Source: an uncultured Candidatus Saccharibacteria bacterium (GTDB lineage Bacteria; Patescibacteria; Saccharimonadia; Saccharimonadales; CAMLKC01). Taken from it: a DNA stretch of 15,793 nucleotides. Below, piece by piece: positions 7,484-13,587 of the stretch. The translations under genes were made by a program, and so were the position numbers. How positions within the stretch are numbered: the stretch's first letter is position 1; each line of letters begins with the position of its first letter. The DNA lies in NCBI GenBank assembly GCA_946479025.1, contig CAMLDM010000017.1, positions 1-15,793 on the forward strand, read 5' to 3'. The notes under the pieces are model-generated. The model was not told the origin of the DNA and did no database searches. It saw only the letters and a list, made by a program, of their open reading frames with translations.

Positions 7484-7897
7484 TTATTTTTCAGCTTTTT
7501 TTGCTGCAGGCTTCTTAGCTGCTGGCTTTTTAGCCGGTGCTTTTTTCGCCGCGGCAGCTTTTGGAGCGGCTTTTGCCTTAGTGGCAGCAGGCTTTGCTGT
7601 AGGTTTTTTAGCAGCAGCTGGTTTTGCCGCGGCCTTTTTGGCTGGAGCAAGCTTTACGCCGGCTTCTTTAGCAACCTTTGAAAGCTGGCTCTTGCGGCGA
7701 GCAACAGTGTTTTTCTTCAGGAGTTTCTTTTTAACGGCGGTGTCGAGCTCGCTGTGAGCTGCAGAAAGACCTTCGCTGGTTGGCTTTGCCATGAACGCTT
7801 TTACTGCGTTTTTGATGTCGCGCTTGATGCCGACGTTGCGGTCGCGGCGAACGGCGGTCTGCTTCATTCGTTTAATGGCTGATTTGATGATTGGCAT
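7484..7897 (-). CDS. rpsT: 30S ribosomal protein S20 with Ala/Lys-rich C-terminal extension
   Basis: Residues 1 to about 84 form the three-helix S20 core, which binds the 5' domain of 16S rRNA: MPIIKSAIKRMKQTAVRRDRN, the central helix, and LLKKNTVARRKSQLSKVAKEAG. The usual S20 length is about 86-90 aa; here about 53 further residues made almost only of Ala, Lys, Pro and Thr follow, with AAKK- and PAAKK-like repeats resembling histone H1 or extended HU tails. The tail is in frame with a proper stop (7486-7484) and directly before a terminator, so it is not an assembly artefact by appearance. AAGGA 6 nt upstream of the ATG serves as Shine-Dalgarno. It has its own -35/-10 promoter, divergent from the DHH-like gene. 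Confidence 0.93.
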   Translation of the reverse strand: MPIIKSAIKRMKQTAVRRDRNVGIKRDIKNAVKAFMAKPTSEGLSAAHSELDTAVKKKLLKKNTVARRKSQLSKVAKEAGVKLAPAKKAAAKPAAAKKPTAKPAATKAKAAPKAAAAKKAPAKKPAAKKPAAKKAEK

Positions 7898-7941
7898 ATT
7901 GTTCCTTTACCTTATAGATTTATAAATACAATCAAAGTGAG

Positions 7942-7970
7942 ATTATAGAGGAAAACACCTTAGTTGTAAA
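7942..7970 (-). promoter_or_regulatory. Sigma70-type promoter of rpsT
   Basis: The minus strand reads TTTACA (7970-7965), a 17-bp spacer and TATAAT (7947-7942). Transcription would start near 7935, giving a 5' UTR of about 37 nt that includes the Shine-Dalgarno site. Confidence 0.7.
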
Positions 7971-7983
7971 GTAGTGAGAATTG

Positions 7984-8013
7984 TTGACGGCGCGAAACCA
8001 CTTATGGTATAGT
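7984..8013 (+). promoter_or_regulatory. Promoter of the DHH-like gene
   Basis: TTGACG (7984-7989), an 18-bp spacer and TGgTATAGT (hexamer 8008-8013). The transcript would start near 8020 with a UTR of about 38 nt; AGGA at 8044-8047, 10 nt before the ATG, is a weak Shine-Dalgarno site. Confidence 0.6.
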
Positions 8014-8057
8014 GAACTCAAAATCTCGTAAAAATAAAAAAGTAGGAACATTGCGAC

Positions 8058-9956
8058 ATGAACGATGGCACCGCCAAGCAGCAAATCGTCGACAAGATCA
8101 AAAGTAACAGCAATATTTTGGTCACGGTCAGCTCCAATCCGTCGGTTGATGAGTTGAGCGCCGCGCTTGGTCTGACGCTGCTGCTCAACAAGATGAACAA
8201 GCACGCGACGGCCGTCTTCAGTGGTGCGATTCCGCCGGCGATTACGTTTTTGGATCCGCAGAAGACTTTTGAAAACACGGTAGATTCGCTTCGTGATTTC
8301 ATTATTGCGCTTGATAAGGAAAAAGCCGATCACCTCCGCTACAAAGTAGACGGCGATGTGGTGAAGATTTTCATTACGCCGTACCGCACGACGATCAGCA
8401 GCGACGACCTTGATTTCAGCCAGGGCGACTACAACGTGGAGTTGGTGCTAGCGCTTGGCGTAAAAGACCGCGACGATCTGGACGGTGCACTGGCAGCACA
8501 TGGCCGTATCTTGCACGACGCGACAGTAGCGACTTTTAGCGCCGGCGAGACGAAGAGCCAGCTTGGCACGATCGACTGGAGCGAAGAAAACGTGAGCAGC
8601 CTGAGCGAAATGCTTGTTGGTCTCAGCGACTCGTTGAAAGACGGCAAGGCGCTGCTCGACGAACAGATTGCAACTGCGTTTCTTACCGGTATCGTAGCGG
8701 CAACCGACCGCTTCTCAAACAATAAAACGTCATCGCGCGTCATGACGATAGCCGCGCAGCTGATGAGCGCCGGCGCGAACCAGCAGCTGATTGCTTCAAA
8801 GCTTGAAGAAGCGCACGAAATCGGTCCGGACTCCGACAAAAAAGATTCCGGCGACGGTGAAAAAGGCGAGAATTCGGACGGCACGACCGATCTTTCTGAA
8901 GGTGAGTCAACGAAAGTTAACAAAAAGCCTGCCGCAAAGAAAGCGCCGGCAACGACTCCGAAAAAGAAAGAGGATGATGGTGCGCTGACCATCTCGCACG
9001 AAAAAGAAGGTACTATCGAGGAAGTAGCGGAGCAAACCAGCGAAGAAAACCAGGAAAATGCAGCGAAAAAAGCCGAAGAAAACCTGGCTAAGCAGCTTTC
9101 AAACGTTGCGCCCGCAGCGGCAAACCCGGCCGCGGCCGCGTCTCCATCCGTTGCGGACCTTCGCAAAGATTTGGCTGCAGCAAACGCCGAAGTAAACGAA
9201 GCGGCTCAGACGCCTCCGGAAGCCGCGCAGTCGCCGCTTGGCGCCGCAGCCAGCCAGCCGACCGGTGAACAGGCACCAAGCATGGGCGGCACGCTCAATG
9301 CAACAACCGAGCAGGCCGAAGAAGAGAAGCGCCGGGCGCTTCAGGACAGCCGGAATCACACGATCTTGACGCACAATAGCGGCAACACGTACGTGGGCGA
9401 CAGCGAGCCGATTTTTCAGTCGCCGCTCAACGCGACGGTCAGTCCGCGCGTAGACCCGCCGATGGTTGACTCGTTCAACGAAGGAACACTTCCTCCGGCG
9501 AGTGGTGCTCCAACCCCTCCGCCGGTGTCGCCAGAGGCGGTAAAACCGGTTCAGCCACAGCAACCGCCGGTAACACTCGCTGATATCGACCAACAGAATC
9601 GCGCCCACGACGAAGCCCGTGAAGCGGTAAACGCAGCATTTGGTTCCGTACCGTTTTCACCCGCAGGCAACCCTGTAGAAAGCGTCGGCGCGCAGCCGCT
9701 TGGTGAAATCTCACACGACCAGCCGGCCCCGGCCGCTGCGCCAGCAAACGGTCCGGTGCTGCCTCCAATGCCACCGTTGCCAGATTTTTCAACGTTGCCA
9801 CCGCCACCGGTTCCTGGTACCGGCACGCCATCCGGTGCATTACCACCCGACAAACTGGAAGATCTCTTTGCGGCGGCTCCCAACGCGCCAGCGCCAAACC
9901 CAACGCCACCGCCATCAAATGACCCCGGTCAGTTCAAAATCCCTGGTCAGAGCTAA
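8058..9956 (+). CDS. Degenerate DHH-type phosphoesterase-like protein with long disordered tail
   Basis: A 632-aa protein. Residues about 7-250 resemble the N-terminal Rossmann-like half of DHH phosphoesterases (NrnA/RecJ relatives): ILVTVSSNPSVDELSAALGLTLLL (20-43) stands where active enzymes have a DxDxIGS motif, LALGVKDRDDLDGAL where they have a strand ending in Asp, and FSAGE (160-164) followed by LGTIDW where the DHH triad is expected. The catalytic Asp/His residues appear missing, so I predict binding or scaffolding rather than hydrolysis. From about residue 255 the protein is low complexity: acidic and Gly/Ser-rich, then KKPAAKKAP, Ala/Glu-rich, and finally Pro/Ala/Gln-rich to the end. 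There is no signal peptide or membrane helix. The family link is by pattern only and the role is unknown. Confidence 0.72.
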   Translation: MNDGTAKQQIVDKIKSNSNILVTVSSNPSVDELSAALGLTLLLNKMNKHATAVFSGAIPPAITFLDPQKTFENTVDSLRDFIIALDKEKADHLRYKVDGDVVKIFITPYRTTISSDDLDFSQGDYNVELVLALGVKDRDDLDGALAAHGRILHDATVATFSAGETKSQLGTIDWSEENVSSLSEMLVGLSDSLKDGKALLDEQIATAFLTGIVAATDRFSNNKTSSRVMTIAAQLMSAGANQQLIASKLEEAHEIGPDSDKKDSGDGEKGENSDGTTDLSEGESTKVNKKPAAKKAPATTPKKKEDDGALTISHEKEGTIEEVAEQTSEENQENAAKKAEENLAKQLSNVAPAAANPAAAASPSVADLRKDLAAANAEVNEAAQTPPEAAQSPLGAAASQPTGEQAPSMGGTLNATTEQAEEEKRRALQDSRNHTILTHNSGNTYVGDSEPIFQSPLNATVSPRVDPPMVDSFNEGTLPPASGAPTPPPVSPEAVKPVQPQQPPVTLADIDQQNRAHDEAREAVNAAFGSVPFSPAGNPVESVGAQPLGEISHDQPAPAAAPANGPVLPPMPPLPDFSTLPPPPVPGTGTPSGALPPDKLEDLFAAAPNAPAPNPTPPPSNDPGQFKIPGQS

Positions 9957-10639
9957 GACCGGACGATAAAGTAATTCAGCCCAAGGTTCTCGCCTTGGGT
10001 TTTGATAGTGTAGTCACAATCGGCGCGTTGTGTACGGTGAGCATGCATAACGTTCAAAATTTCCCCGCGCAGCGCGCGGGCATCGACCGTCTCGGTGATT
10101 TCTTCCGGTTTGCGACCGGCTTCCATGAATATCCAGTCGGTGTTCTCTCGAGGGAAATCACGGCTCGGGAGGCACGCAAAGCGGATACGCGAAAGGCGCG
10201 CGTCGGACTTTTTAAGCTCGTAAAACGCAAAGCAGGCGGTTCGTGCTGCGACGATATGGTCGATATGGCCGGTGTAGCCGTTCAGGTCGAGCGTCATGAA
10301 TTCAATTTCTGCGTCGGAGTCTGCATCTACGATCACCTCTTTTATGTGCTCGATCAGTCGGGTACCGGCTTCGATCATAATTTTGTTATTCAGCTCGCCG
10401 TCTTTATAGCCGAGAAAGTTCATACTTTTTGCGCCGAGCAGTGTTCCGGCGGCATACCACTCCTTTAGTCGTTCTTTGCCAAGATCTGGCAAATTATCTG
10501 GATTCGTACCAGCATCACCGCTGGTAAGCGCAACAAGGTGGAGCTCCGTGCCGTTTTTTGTTTCTTGTAAAAGTGTGCCTGCCGGTCCGAACGCTTCGTC
10601 ATCGGGGTGGGCAAAAATGCCAAAGATAATTTTCTTCAT
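9953..10639 (-). CDS. PIG-L family (LmbE-like) zinc-dependent deacetylase
   Basis: A 228-aa N-acetylglucosaminyl-type deacetylase. The metal-binding motif AHPDDE (10-15) and the downstream HIDH (125-128) are both present, as in MshB, BshB and GlcNAc-PI de-N-acetylase. The likely substrate is an N-acetylated amino sugar or sugar conjugate; which one is not visible. The start is placed at 10639, not at the upstream ATG at 10663, because a TATACT box (10652-10647) lies 7 nt before it and the MKKIIFGIFAHPDDE opening is typical. The upstream ATG would also overlap the truB start. Its TAG stop overlaps the TAA stop of the convergent DHH-like gene by 3 bases within a shared CTAA, leaving no room for a terminator. 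Confidence 0.88.
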   Translation of the reverse strand: MKKIIFGIFAHPDDEAFGPAGTLLQETKNGTELHLVALTSGDAGTNPDNLPDLGKERLKEWYAAGTLLGAKSMNFLGYKDGELNNKIMIEAGTRLIEHIKEVIVDADSDAEIEFMTLDLNGYTGHIDHIVAARTACFAFYELKKSDARLSRIRFACLPSRDFPRENTDWIFMEAGRKPEEITETVDARALRGEILNVMHAHRTQRADCDYTIKTQGENLGLNYFIVRS

Positions 10640-10646
10640 GATGTTT

Positions 10647-10654
10647 AGTATAAT
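10647..10654. promoter_or_regulatory. Symmetric bidirectional -10 element for PIG-L gene and truB
   Basis: AGTATAAT gives TATAAT (10649-10654) on the plus strand, 8 nt before the truB ATG (10663), and TATACT (10652-10647) on the minus strand, 7 nt before the PIG-L ATG (10639). The two hexamers share four bases. Neither gene has a Shine-Dalgarno site, and the gap between start codons is 23 bp. Confidence 0.6.
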
Positions 10655-10662
10655 GGGTTTCA

Positions 10663-11322
10663 ATGAATGACGGAATTATTTTGGTTGATAAGCCTGCGAA
10701 CATGACGAGTTTTGGCGTGGTGGCGCGAGTGCGGCGCGTGCTGAGCGAGCAGGCAGTCAAGAAGGTGAAAGTTGGCCACACCGGCACGCTCGATCCGTTT
10801 GCGACGGGTCTTATGATTCTGGTAATCGGCAAGGAATGTAAGAACGCCGGGCATTACACCAAGCTCGACAAGGTATATGAAGCGACATTTCGTTTGGGGC
10901 AAAAAAGCACGACAGGCGACCCGGAAGGCGAAATAACGGACGTTTCCGATATTCAGCCGACCCGGGAAGAGCTTGAGAAAACCCTGGCGCGGTTCACTGG
11001 TGAAATCTCGCAGCGGCCGCCGATTTTCAGTGCGATCAAAATCAACGGTCAGCGCGCGTACAAACTGGCGCGTGGTGGGCAGGAGATCGAAATCCCGACG
11101 CGCCAGGTGACGATTCATAGTCTCGAGCTTTTGGACTACGCATATCCGGAAGTAAAAATCCGCACGCATGTTTCGAGCGGTACGTACATTCGCAGCCTGG
11201 CGGTTGATATCGGCGATGCGCTTGGGACGGGCGCCTATTGTACGCAGCTCCGGCGGATTTCGATTTCGAGATGGAACGTAGATAACGCGAGGAAGCTGAG
11301 TGAGCTTGGTATTGATAATTAG
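10663..11322 (+). CDS. truB: tRNA pseudouridine-55 synthase
   Basis: A 219-aa enzyme that makes pseudouridine at position 55 in the T-loop of tRNAs. It opens with GIILVDKPANMTSF and carries the catalytic motif GHTGTLDPFATGLM (Asp44). RPPIFSAIKINGQRAYKLARGG and SSGTYIRSLAVDIGDALGTGAYCTQLRR complete the family signature. It is shorter than E. coli TruB (314 aa) and lacks the C-terminal PUA domain. It probably belongs to a relic of the truB-ribF-rpsO-pnp gene order: rpsO is two genes downstream, and an epimerase-like gene sits where ribF often lies. Confidence 0.96.
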   Translation: MNDGIILVDKPANMTSFGVVARVRRVLSEQAVKKVKVGHTGTLDPFATGLMILVIGKECKNAGHYTKLDKVYEATFRLGQKSTTGDPEGEITDVSDIQPTREELEKTLARFTGEISQRPPIFSAIKINGQRAYKLARGGQEIEIPTRQVTIHSLELLDYAYPEVKIRTHVSSGTYIRSLAVDIGDALGTGAYCTQLRRISISRWNVDNARKLSELGIDN

Positions 11323-11336
11323 AAAAAAGGGGGGAT

Positions 11337-12041
11337 ATGGAAATTGAACTATGGAACGGGGGAGCAAAAGCGATTGTTGATCCGATTGGTGCGTGGCTGA
11401 CGAACCTATCGGATGAGCGCGGTGATATTTTGTTTCCCAAGCGATTATTAAAAAATGCGAACGGCGATGCGAAACAGCGTGGCGGCTGCCATGTGTGTCT
11501 GCCGAATTTTGGCCCGGGCGCAGACAGCGGCTTGCCGCAACACGGCTACGGGCGCGAGAAAACCTGGGAAATTGCCGACAAAACTGATGATTCGGTACTG
11601 TTGACGCTAGCAGAAGGCGAGGGTGGTTACCAGAATATGAGTGCCGAACTGTCATACCAACTTGCAGAAAATGCGCTCGTCATGACGCTGGAGCTGGAAA
11701 ACGGCGGCCAGATCCCGCTTGAGGTCGCACCGGCGTTTCATCCGTATTTTGCGCTTTCGCCGGACGAAGCTTCAGTGAAGGTCGACGGCGAAACGTACAA
11801 GCTGGATGACCTTGCCGGGACTGAATTTATCGACGGTCCGTCGCATGGCCTGGAGACCGCGTCGCGCGCGCTGGTGCTTGAATCTAATGAACTGACAAAG
11901 TGGGCGCTTTGGACAGACCGCCTCGGCGCGTATGTGTGTGTCGAGCCGACCGAGAACGGCTACGCCTTCGCCGAGAATACGGCGAAAAAGCAATTGGCGC
12001 CGGGCGAGCGGTTTTTGTGGAAGTGTACGTTCGAGTGGTAA
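11337..12041 (+). CDS. Aldose 1-epimerase / hexose-6-phosphate mutarotase-like protein
   Basis: A 234-aa beta-sandwich galactose-mutarotase-fold protein. Substrate/catalytic positions are recognisable: H69 in LPQHGYGR, H135 in APAFHPYFAL and the putative general base E203 in CVEPTENG. The short length and HGYGR / FHPYF pattern fit the YeaD-like (D-hexose-6-phosphate mutarotase) and GalM-related groups; the precise sugar is unknown. A G-rich Shine-Dalgarno (AAGGGGGG, ending two bases before the ATG) is very close to the start. It begins 14 bp after truB and is probably cotranscribed with it. Confidence 0.85.
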   Translation: MEIELWNGGAKAIVDPIGAWLTNLSDERGDILFPKRLLKNANGDAKQRGGCHVCLPNFGPGADSGLPQHGYGREKTWEIADKTDDSVLLTLAEGEGGYQNMSAELSYQLAENALVMTLELENGGQIPLEVAPAFHPYFALSPDEASVKVDGETYKLDDLAGTEFIDGPSHGLETASRALVLESNELTKWALWTDRLGAYVCVEPTENGYAFAENTAKKQLAPGERFLWKCTFEW

Positions 12042-12055
12042 ATCGCGCTAGCCTG

Positions 12056-12084
12056 TTGAAAACTCCCGCCAACTCTGTTACAAT
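12056..12084 (+). promoter_or_regulatory. Promoter of rpsO, probably leaderless
   Basis: TTGAAA (12056-12061), a 17-bp spacer and TGtTACAAT (hexamer 12079-12084). The ATG at 12094 is 9 nt after the hexamer, so the leader is at most a few bases. No Shine-Dalgarno sequence is present. Confidence 0.65.
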
Positions 12085-12093
12085 TCGTATCTG

Positions 12094-12360
12094 ATGATTA
12101 GTAAAGAGAACAAATCACAGGCAATTGCTTTGACTCAGGTCAACAAAAACGATGTCGGCAGCCCACAGGCGCAGGTAGCGGTTTTGACGGCTCGTATCAA
12201 AGAGGTGACGGAACACCTGAAAGCCAACAAGCACGATCACATGGCCCGCCGCGGCCTGATCCAGATGGTTGGTAGAAGGAAGCGCCTCCTCAAGTATCTC
12301 GAGAACAAAGATTTTGAACAGTACAAAGCTGTTGTCGCAAAACTAGGACTCCGCAAATAA
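12094..12360 (+). CDS. rpsO: 30S ribosomal protein S15
   Basis: 88 aa, the normal S15 length. S15 is an early 16S rRNA central-domain binder that also contributes to bridge B4 with the 50S subunit. Hallmarks are DVGSPQAQVAVLTARIKEVTEHLKANKHDHMARRGLIQMVGRRKRLLKYL, including the RNA-contacting HDHMARRGL and the RR.LL.YL helix. The start ATG follows a -35/-10 promoter with almost no leader, so the RNA leader used for S15 autoregulation in E. coli and other bacteria has no place here. The last codons (CTC CGC AAA) form the 5' arm of the terminator. In most bacteria pnp follows directly; here five genes intervene. Confidence 0.97.
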   Translation: MISKENKSQAIALTQVNKNDVGSPQAQVAVLTARIKEVTEHLKANKHDHMARRGLIQMVGRRKRLLKYLENKDFEQYKAVVAKLGLRK

Positions 12361-12375
12361 TTTTGCGGAGTTTTT
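12349..12375 (+). terminator. Rho-independent terminator of rpsO
   Basis: Perfect 9-bp stem CTCCGCAAA (12349-12357) and TTTGCGGAG (12362-12370), a 4-nt loop containing the stop codon, then TTTTT at 12371-12375. The stem starts inside the S15 coding sequence. Confidence 0.9.
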
Positions 12376-12400
12376 GTTTGCGCGTGGTGGCGAGAGGCCG

Positions 12401-12862
12401 CTAATTTTTCGCGGAAATATCGTCGTAAAAGAATACCGGCTGTATCGTGTCAACGTACATTTGGATGTCGATTTTCTGCAGAAATTCTGGCAAAACGATA
12501 TTCTTACGCGGATCTACAAATTCCACCTGCTCAATTTCTTCCACGCCGTGCGTCGTTGCCGTGAGATCGATCGTTTCGTAATCTTCCGTGTTTTCAATAT
12601 GAAAGAAAAACTCCATCTGCTCTTTTTCGCCGTCTTCGGTGAACTGCTGCACGAACAGCAGCCGCCCGATTTTTGGCGCGATGCCGGTTTCTTCGATTAT
12701 TTCGCGGTACAGTCCATCGCGAAGTGCCTCACCGTCGTCAAGCCCGCCGCCCGGCGTGCACCAGAAATCACGGCTCTCCCGCCGATAAGCGTTAAGTTTT
12801 TGGCAGAGCAGTTTTCCGTCTTTAAAGATAATGCCGCGCGTCGCGATTCGTCGTGTTGTCAT
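12401..12862 (-). CDS. NUDIX hydrolase
   Basis: A 153-aa nucleoside-diphosphate-linked hydrolase. The Nudix box Gx5Ex7REUxEExGU is complete (G39 to I61: E45, REIIEETGI). The N-terminal MTTRRIATRGIIFKDGKLLCQ strand and the DFWCTPGGGLDDGE lead-in resemble mutator MutT- and ADP-ribose-type members; the substrate is undetermined. The start is chosen at 12862, not the longer reading to 12967, because AGGAGGT lies 3 nt upstream and the extra 35 codons fall in a leader region shared with another gene. That leader recurs before the Gre-like gene. It diverges from rdgB, which also cleans nucleotide pools. Confidence 0.9.
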   Translation of the reverse strand: MTTRRIATRGIIFKDGKLLCQKLNAYRRESRDFWCTPGGGLDDGEALRDGLYREIIEETGIAPKIGRLLFVQQFTEDGEKEQMEFFFHIENTEDYETIDLTATTHGVEEIEQVEFVDPRKNIVLPEFLQKIDIQMYVDTIQPVFFYDDISAKN

Positions 12863-12951
12863 GGGACCTCCTTTTCGTAAATTTATAAGAAGCGTCAGCG
12901 GTTCGGTCCGTCCGAACGTGCGCGCACAGAGGATCCCGCAGGATCGTAGAT
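12863..12951 (-). promoter_or_regulatory. Structured 5' leader of the NUDIX gene, copy 1 of a repeated element
   Basis: In the sense direction: hairpin 1 GATCC-TGCG-GGATC (12945-12932; CUGCGG is a UNCG-type tetraloop with its closing pair), linker ending CCTCT (12932-12928), hairpin 2 GTTCGG-ACGGA-CCGAAC (12917-12901) enclosed by a 3-bp outer stem GCG/CGC, an A/T-rich single strand, then AGGAGGT (12872-12866) and ATG. CCTCT can pair with GGAGG of the Shine-Dalgarno site (one G-U). The second copy is at 13588-13680 on the other strand. I do not recognise a described riboswitch. Confidence 0.7.
12896..12920 (-). repeat. 25-nt perfect repeat, copy 1 (inverted relative to 13621-13645)
   Basis: The complement of this segment is identical to 13621-13645 over 25 bases. 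Its core is a 6-bp dyad with a 5-nt centre. Flanking bases differ immediately on both sides, while further out GATCCTGC, GGATCCTCT, AAGGAGGT and the -10 box are again shared. Confidence 0.95.
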
Positions 12952-12957
12952 GGTAAA

Positions 12958-12966
12958 AGTATAACA
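12958..12966 (-). promoter_or_regulatory. Extended -10 promoter of the NUDIX leader
   Basis: Minus strand TGtTATACT with hexamer 12963-12958. ATTACA (12986-12981) at 17 bp is a weak -35. The hexamer is 12 nt from the first conserved hairpin base, the same as in the Gre-like leader. The rdgB promoter lies back to back with it. Confidence 0.6.
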
Positions 12967-12968
12967 TG

Positions 12969-12977
12969 TGCTAGACT
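12969..12977 (+). promoter_or_regulatory. Extended -10 promoter of rdgB, probably leaderless
   Basis: TGcTAGACT (hexamer 12972-12977) with the ATG 7 nt after the hexamer (12985). No -35 and no Shine-Dalgarno site. It lies within about 8 bp of the divergent NUDIX -10 box, so the two promoters probably compete for polymerase. Confidence 0.55.
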
Positions 12978-12984
12978 GTTTGTA

Positions 12985-13566
12985 ATGAAAGAAATCATTT
13001 TTGCCACGGGAAATGGCGGCAAGGTTGCATCGCTTCAGCGAGCACTAGAGAGGGTGGGTGCAGATGTGAAGATTGTGCAAAAGCCGCTCGATCTTTTAGA
13101 GCCGCAGGCGGACACGGCAGAGGAAGTGGCGCGGTCAAAGGCGGCGCAGGCCTACGCACAGCTGAAATTACCGGTGCTCGTAGATGACAGTTCGTTTCAT
13201 ATTTCGGCGTTGGGTGGATTTCCGGGACCTTACATAAAATACATGCTTTCGACAGTCGGCATTGGCGGGATTTTAGCGTTTATGGAGGGAAAAACCGATC
13301 GAAGTGCGTATTTTCTCAGTTCGCTTGTGTTTATTGACGAAACCGGCACGCCGCACGTATTTGACGACACGCCGTATCGTGGTGTGATTACCGAGAAGGT
13401 TGACGATTTCGACCGCCCTGACGCCTGGAGCGAATTATATAAAATTTTCATTCCCGACGGCAGCGATAAAGTGCTGGCACGCATGGACAGCGAAGATCAT
13501 GCGCGCTCCGACAAGAACCGCACGTACGCCTATGGCGACTTCGCGAAGTGGTTGAAGGAGCAGTAG
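12985..13566 (+). CDS. rdgB: RdgB/HAM1-type non-canonical purine NTP pyrophosphatase
   Basis: A 193-aa enzyme expected to hydrolyse dITP/XTP/ITP to monophosphates and keep deaminated purines out of nucleic acids. Family hallmarks are FATGNGGKVASLQ (6-18; substrate/metal loop TGNxxK), VDDSSFHISALGGFPGPYIKYML (66-88; catalytic acid D68) and an SEDHARSDKNRTYAYGDFAKWL ending where SHR-type motifs lie. The C-terminal third is divergent from E. coli RdgB, lacking a clear GYDPIF motif, so substrate preference may differ. It is flanked by two inverted copies of the same leader element belonging to its neighbours, but itself appears leaderless. Confidence 0.87.
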   Translation: MKEIIFATGNGGKVASLQRALERVGADVKIVQKPLDLLEPQADTAEEVARSKAAQAYAQLKLPVLVDDSSFHISALGGFPGPYIKYMLSTVGIGGILAFMEGKTDRSAYFLSSLVFIDETGTPHVFDDTPYRGVITEKVDDFDRPDAWSELYKIFIPDGSDKVLARMDSEDHARSDKNRTYAYGDFAKWLKEQ

Positions 13567-13581
13567 TGTCTCTGCTATACT
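13552..13581 (+). promoter_or_regulatory. Promoter of the Gre-like gene
   Basis: TTGAAG (13552-13557, inside rdgB), an 18-bp spacer and TGcTATACT (hexamer 13576-13581). Transcription would start near 13588, about 6 nt before the first leader hairpin. Confidence 0.65.
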
Positions 13582-13587
13582 CATCCT

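Noticed and set aside
7470..7757. Plus-strand frame with FFAAAFGAAF-like hydrophobic repeats resembling a membrane protein
   Set aside because: It is the reverse complement of the S20 Ala/Lys tail codons and only looks hydrophobic for that reason.
8429..9166. 245-codon minus-strand frame, Ser/Phe-rich
   Set aside because: Shadow of the DHH-like gene; no start signal, and it crosses a low-complexity region.
10640..10663. Longer PIG-L start at 10663
   Set aside because: The added eight residues overlap the truB start and the shared -10 box; the start at 10639 fits both promoter and protein family.
10660..11655. 331-codon minus-strand open frame
   Set aside because: Antisense to truB and the epimerase gene, both well supported; composition (Arg/His-rich) is typical of a shadow frame.
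12374..12880. 168-codon plus-strand frame
   Set aside because: Antisense to the NUDIX gene, whose complete Nudix box and Shine-Dalgarno site identify the real frame.
12901..12917. Resemblance of the plus-strand reading (GGTCCGTCCGA) to a hairpin in E. coli 6S RNA
   Set aside because: The match is on the strand opposite to the leader transcripts and limited to a short stem-loop; nothing else of 6S RNA is present.
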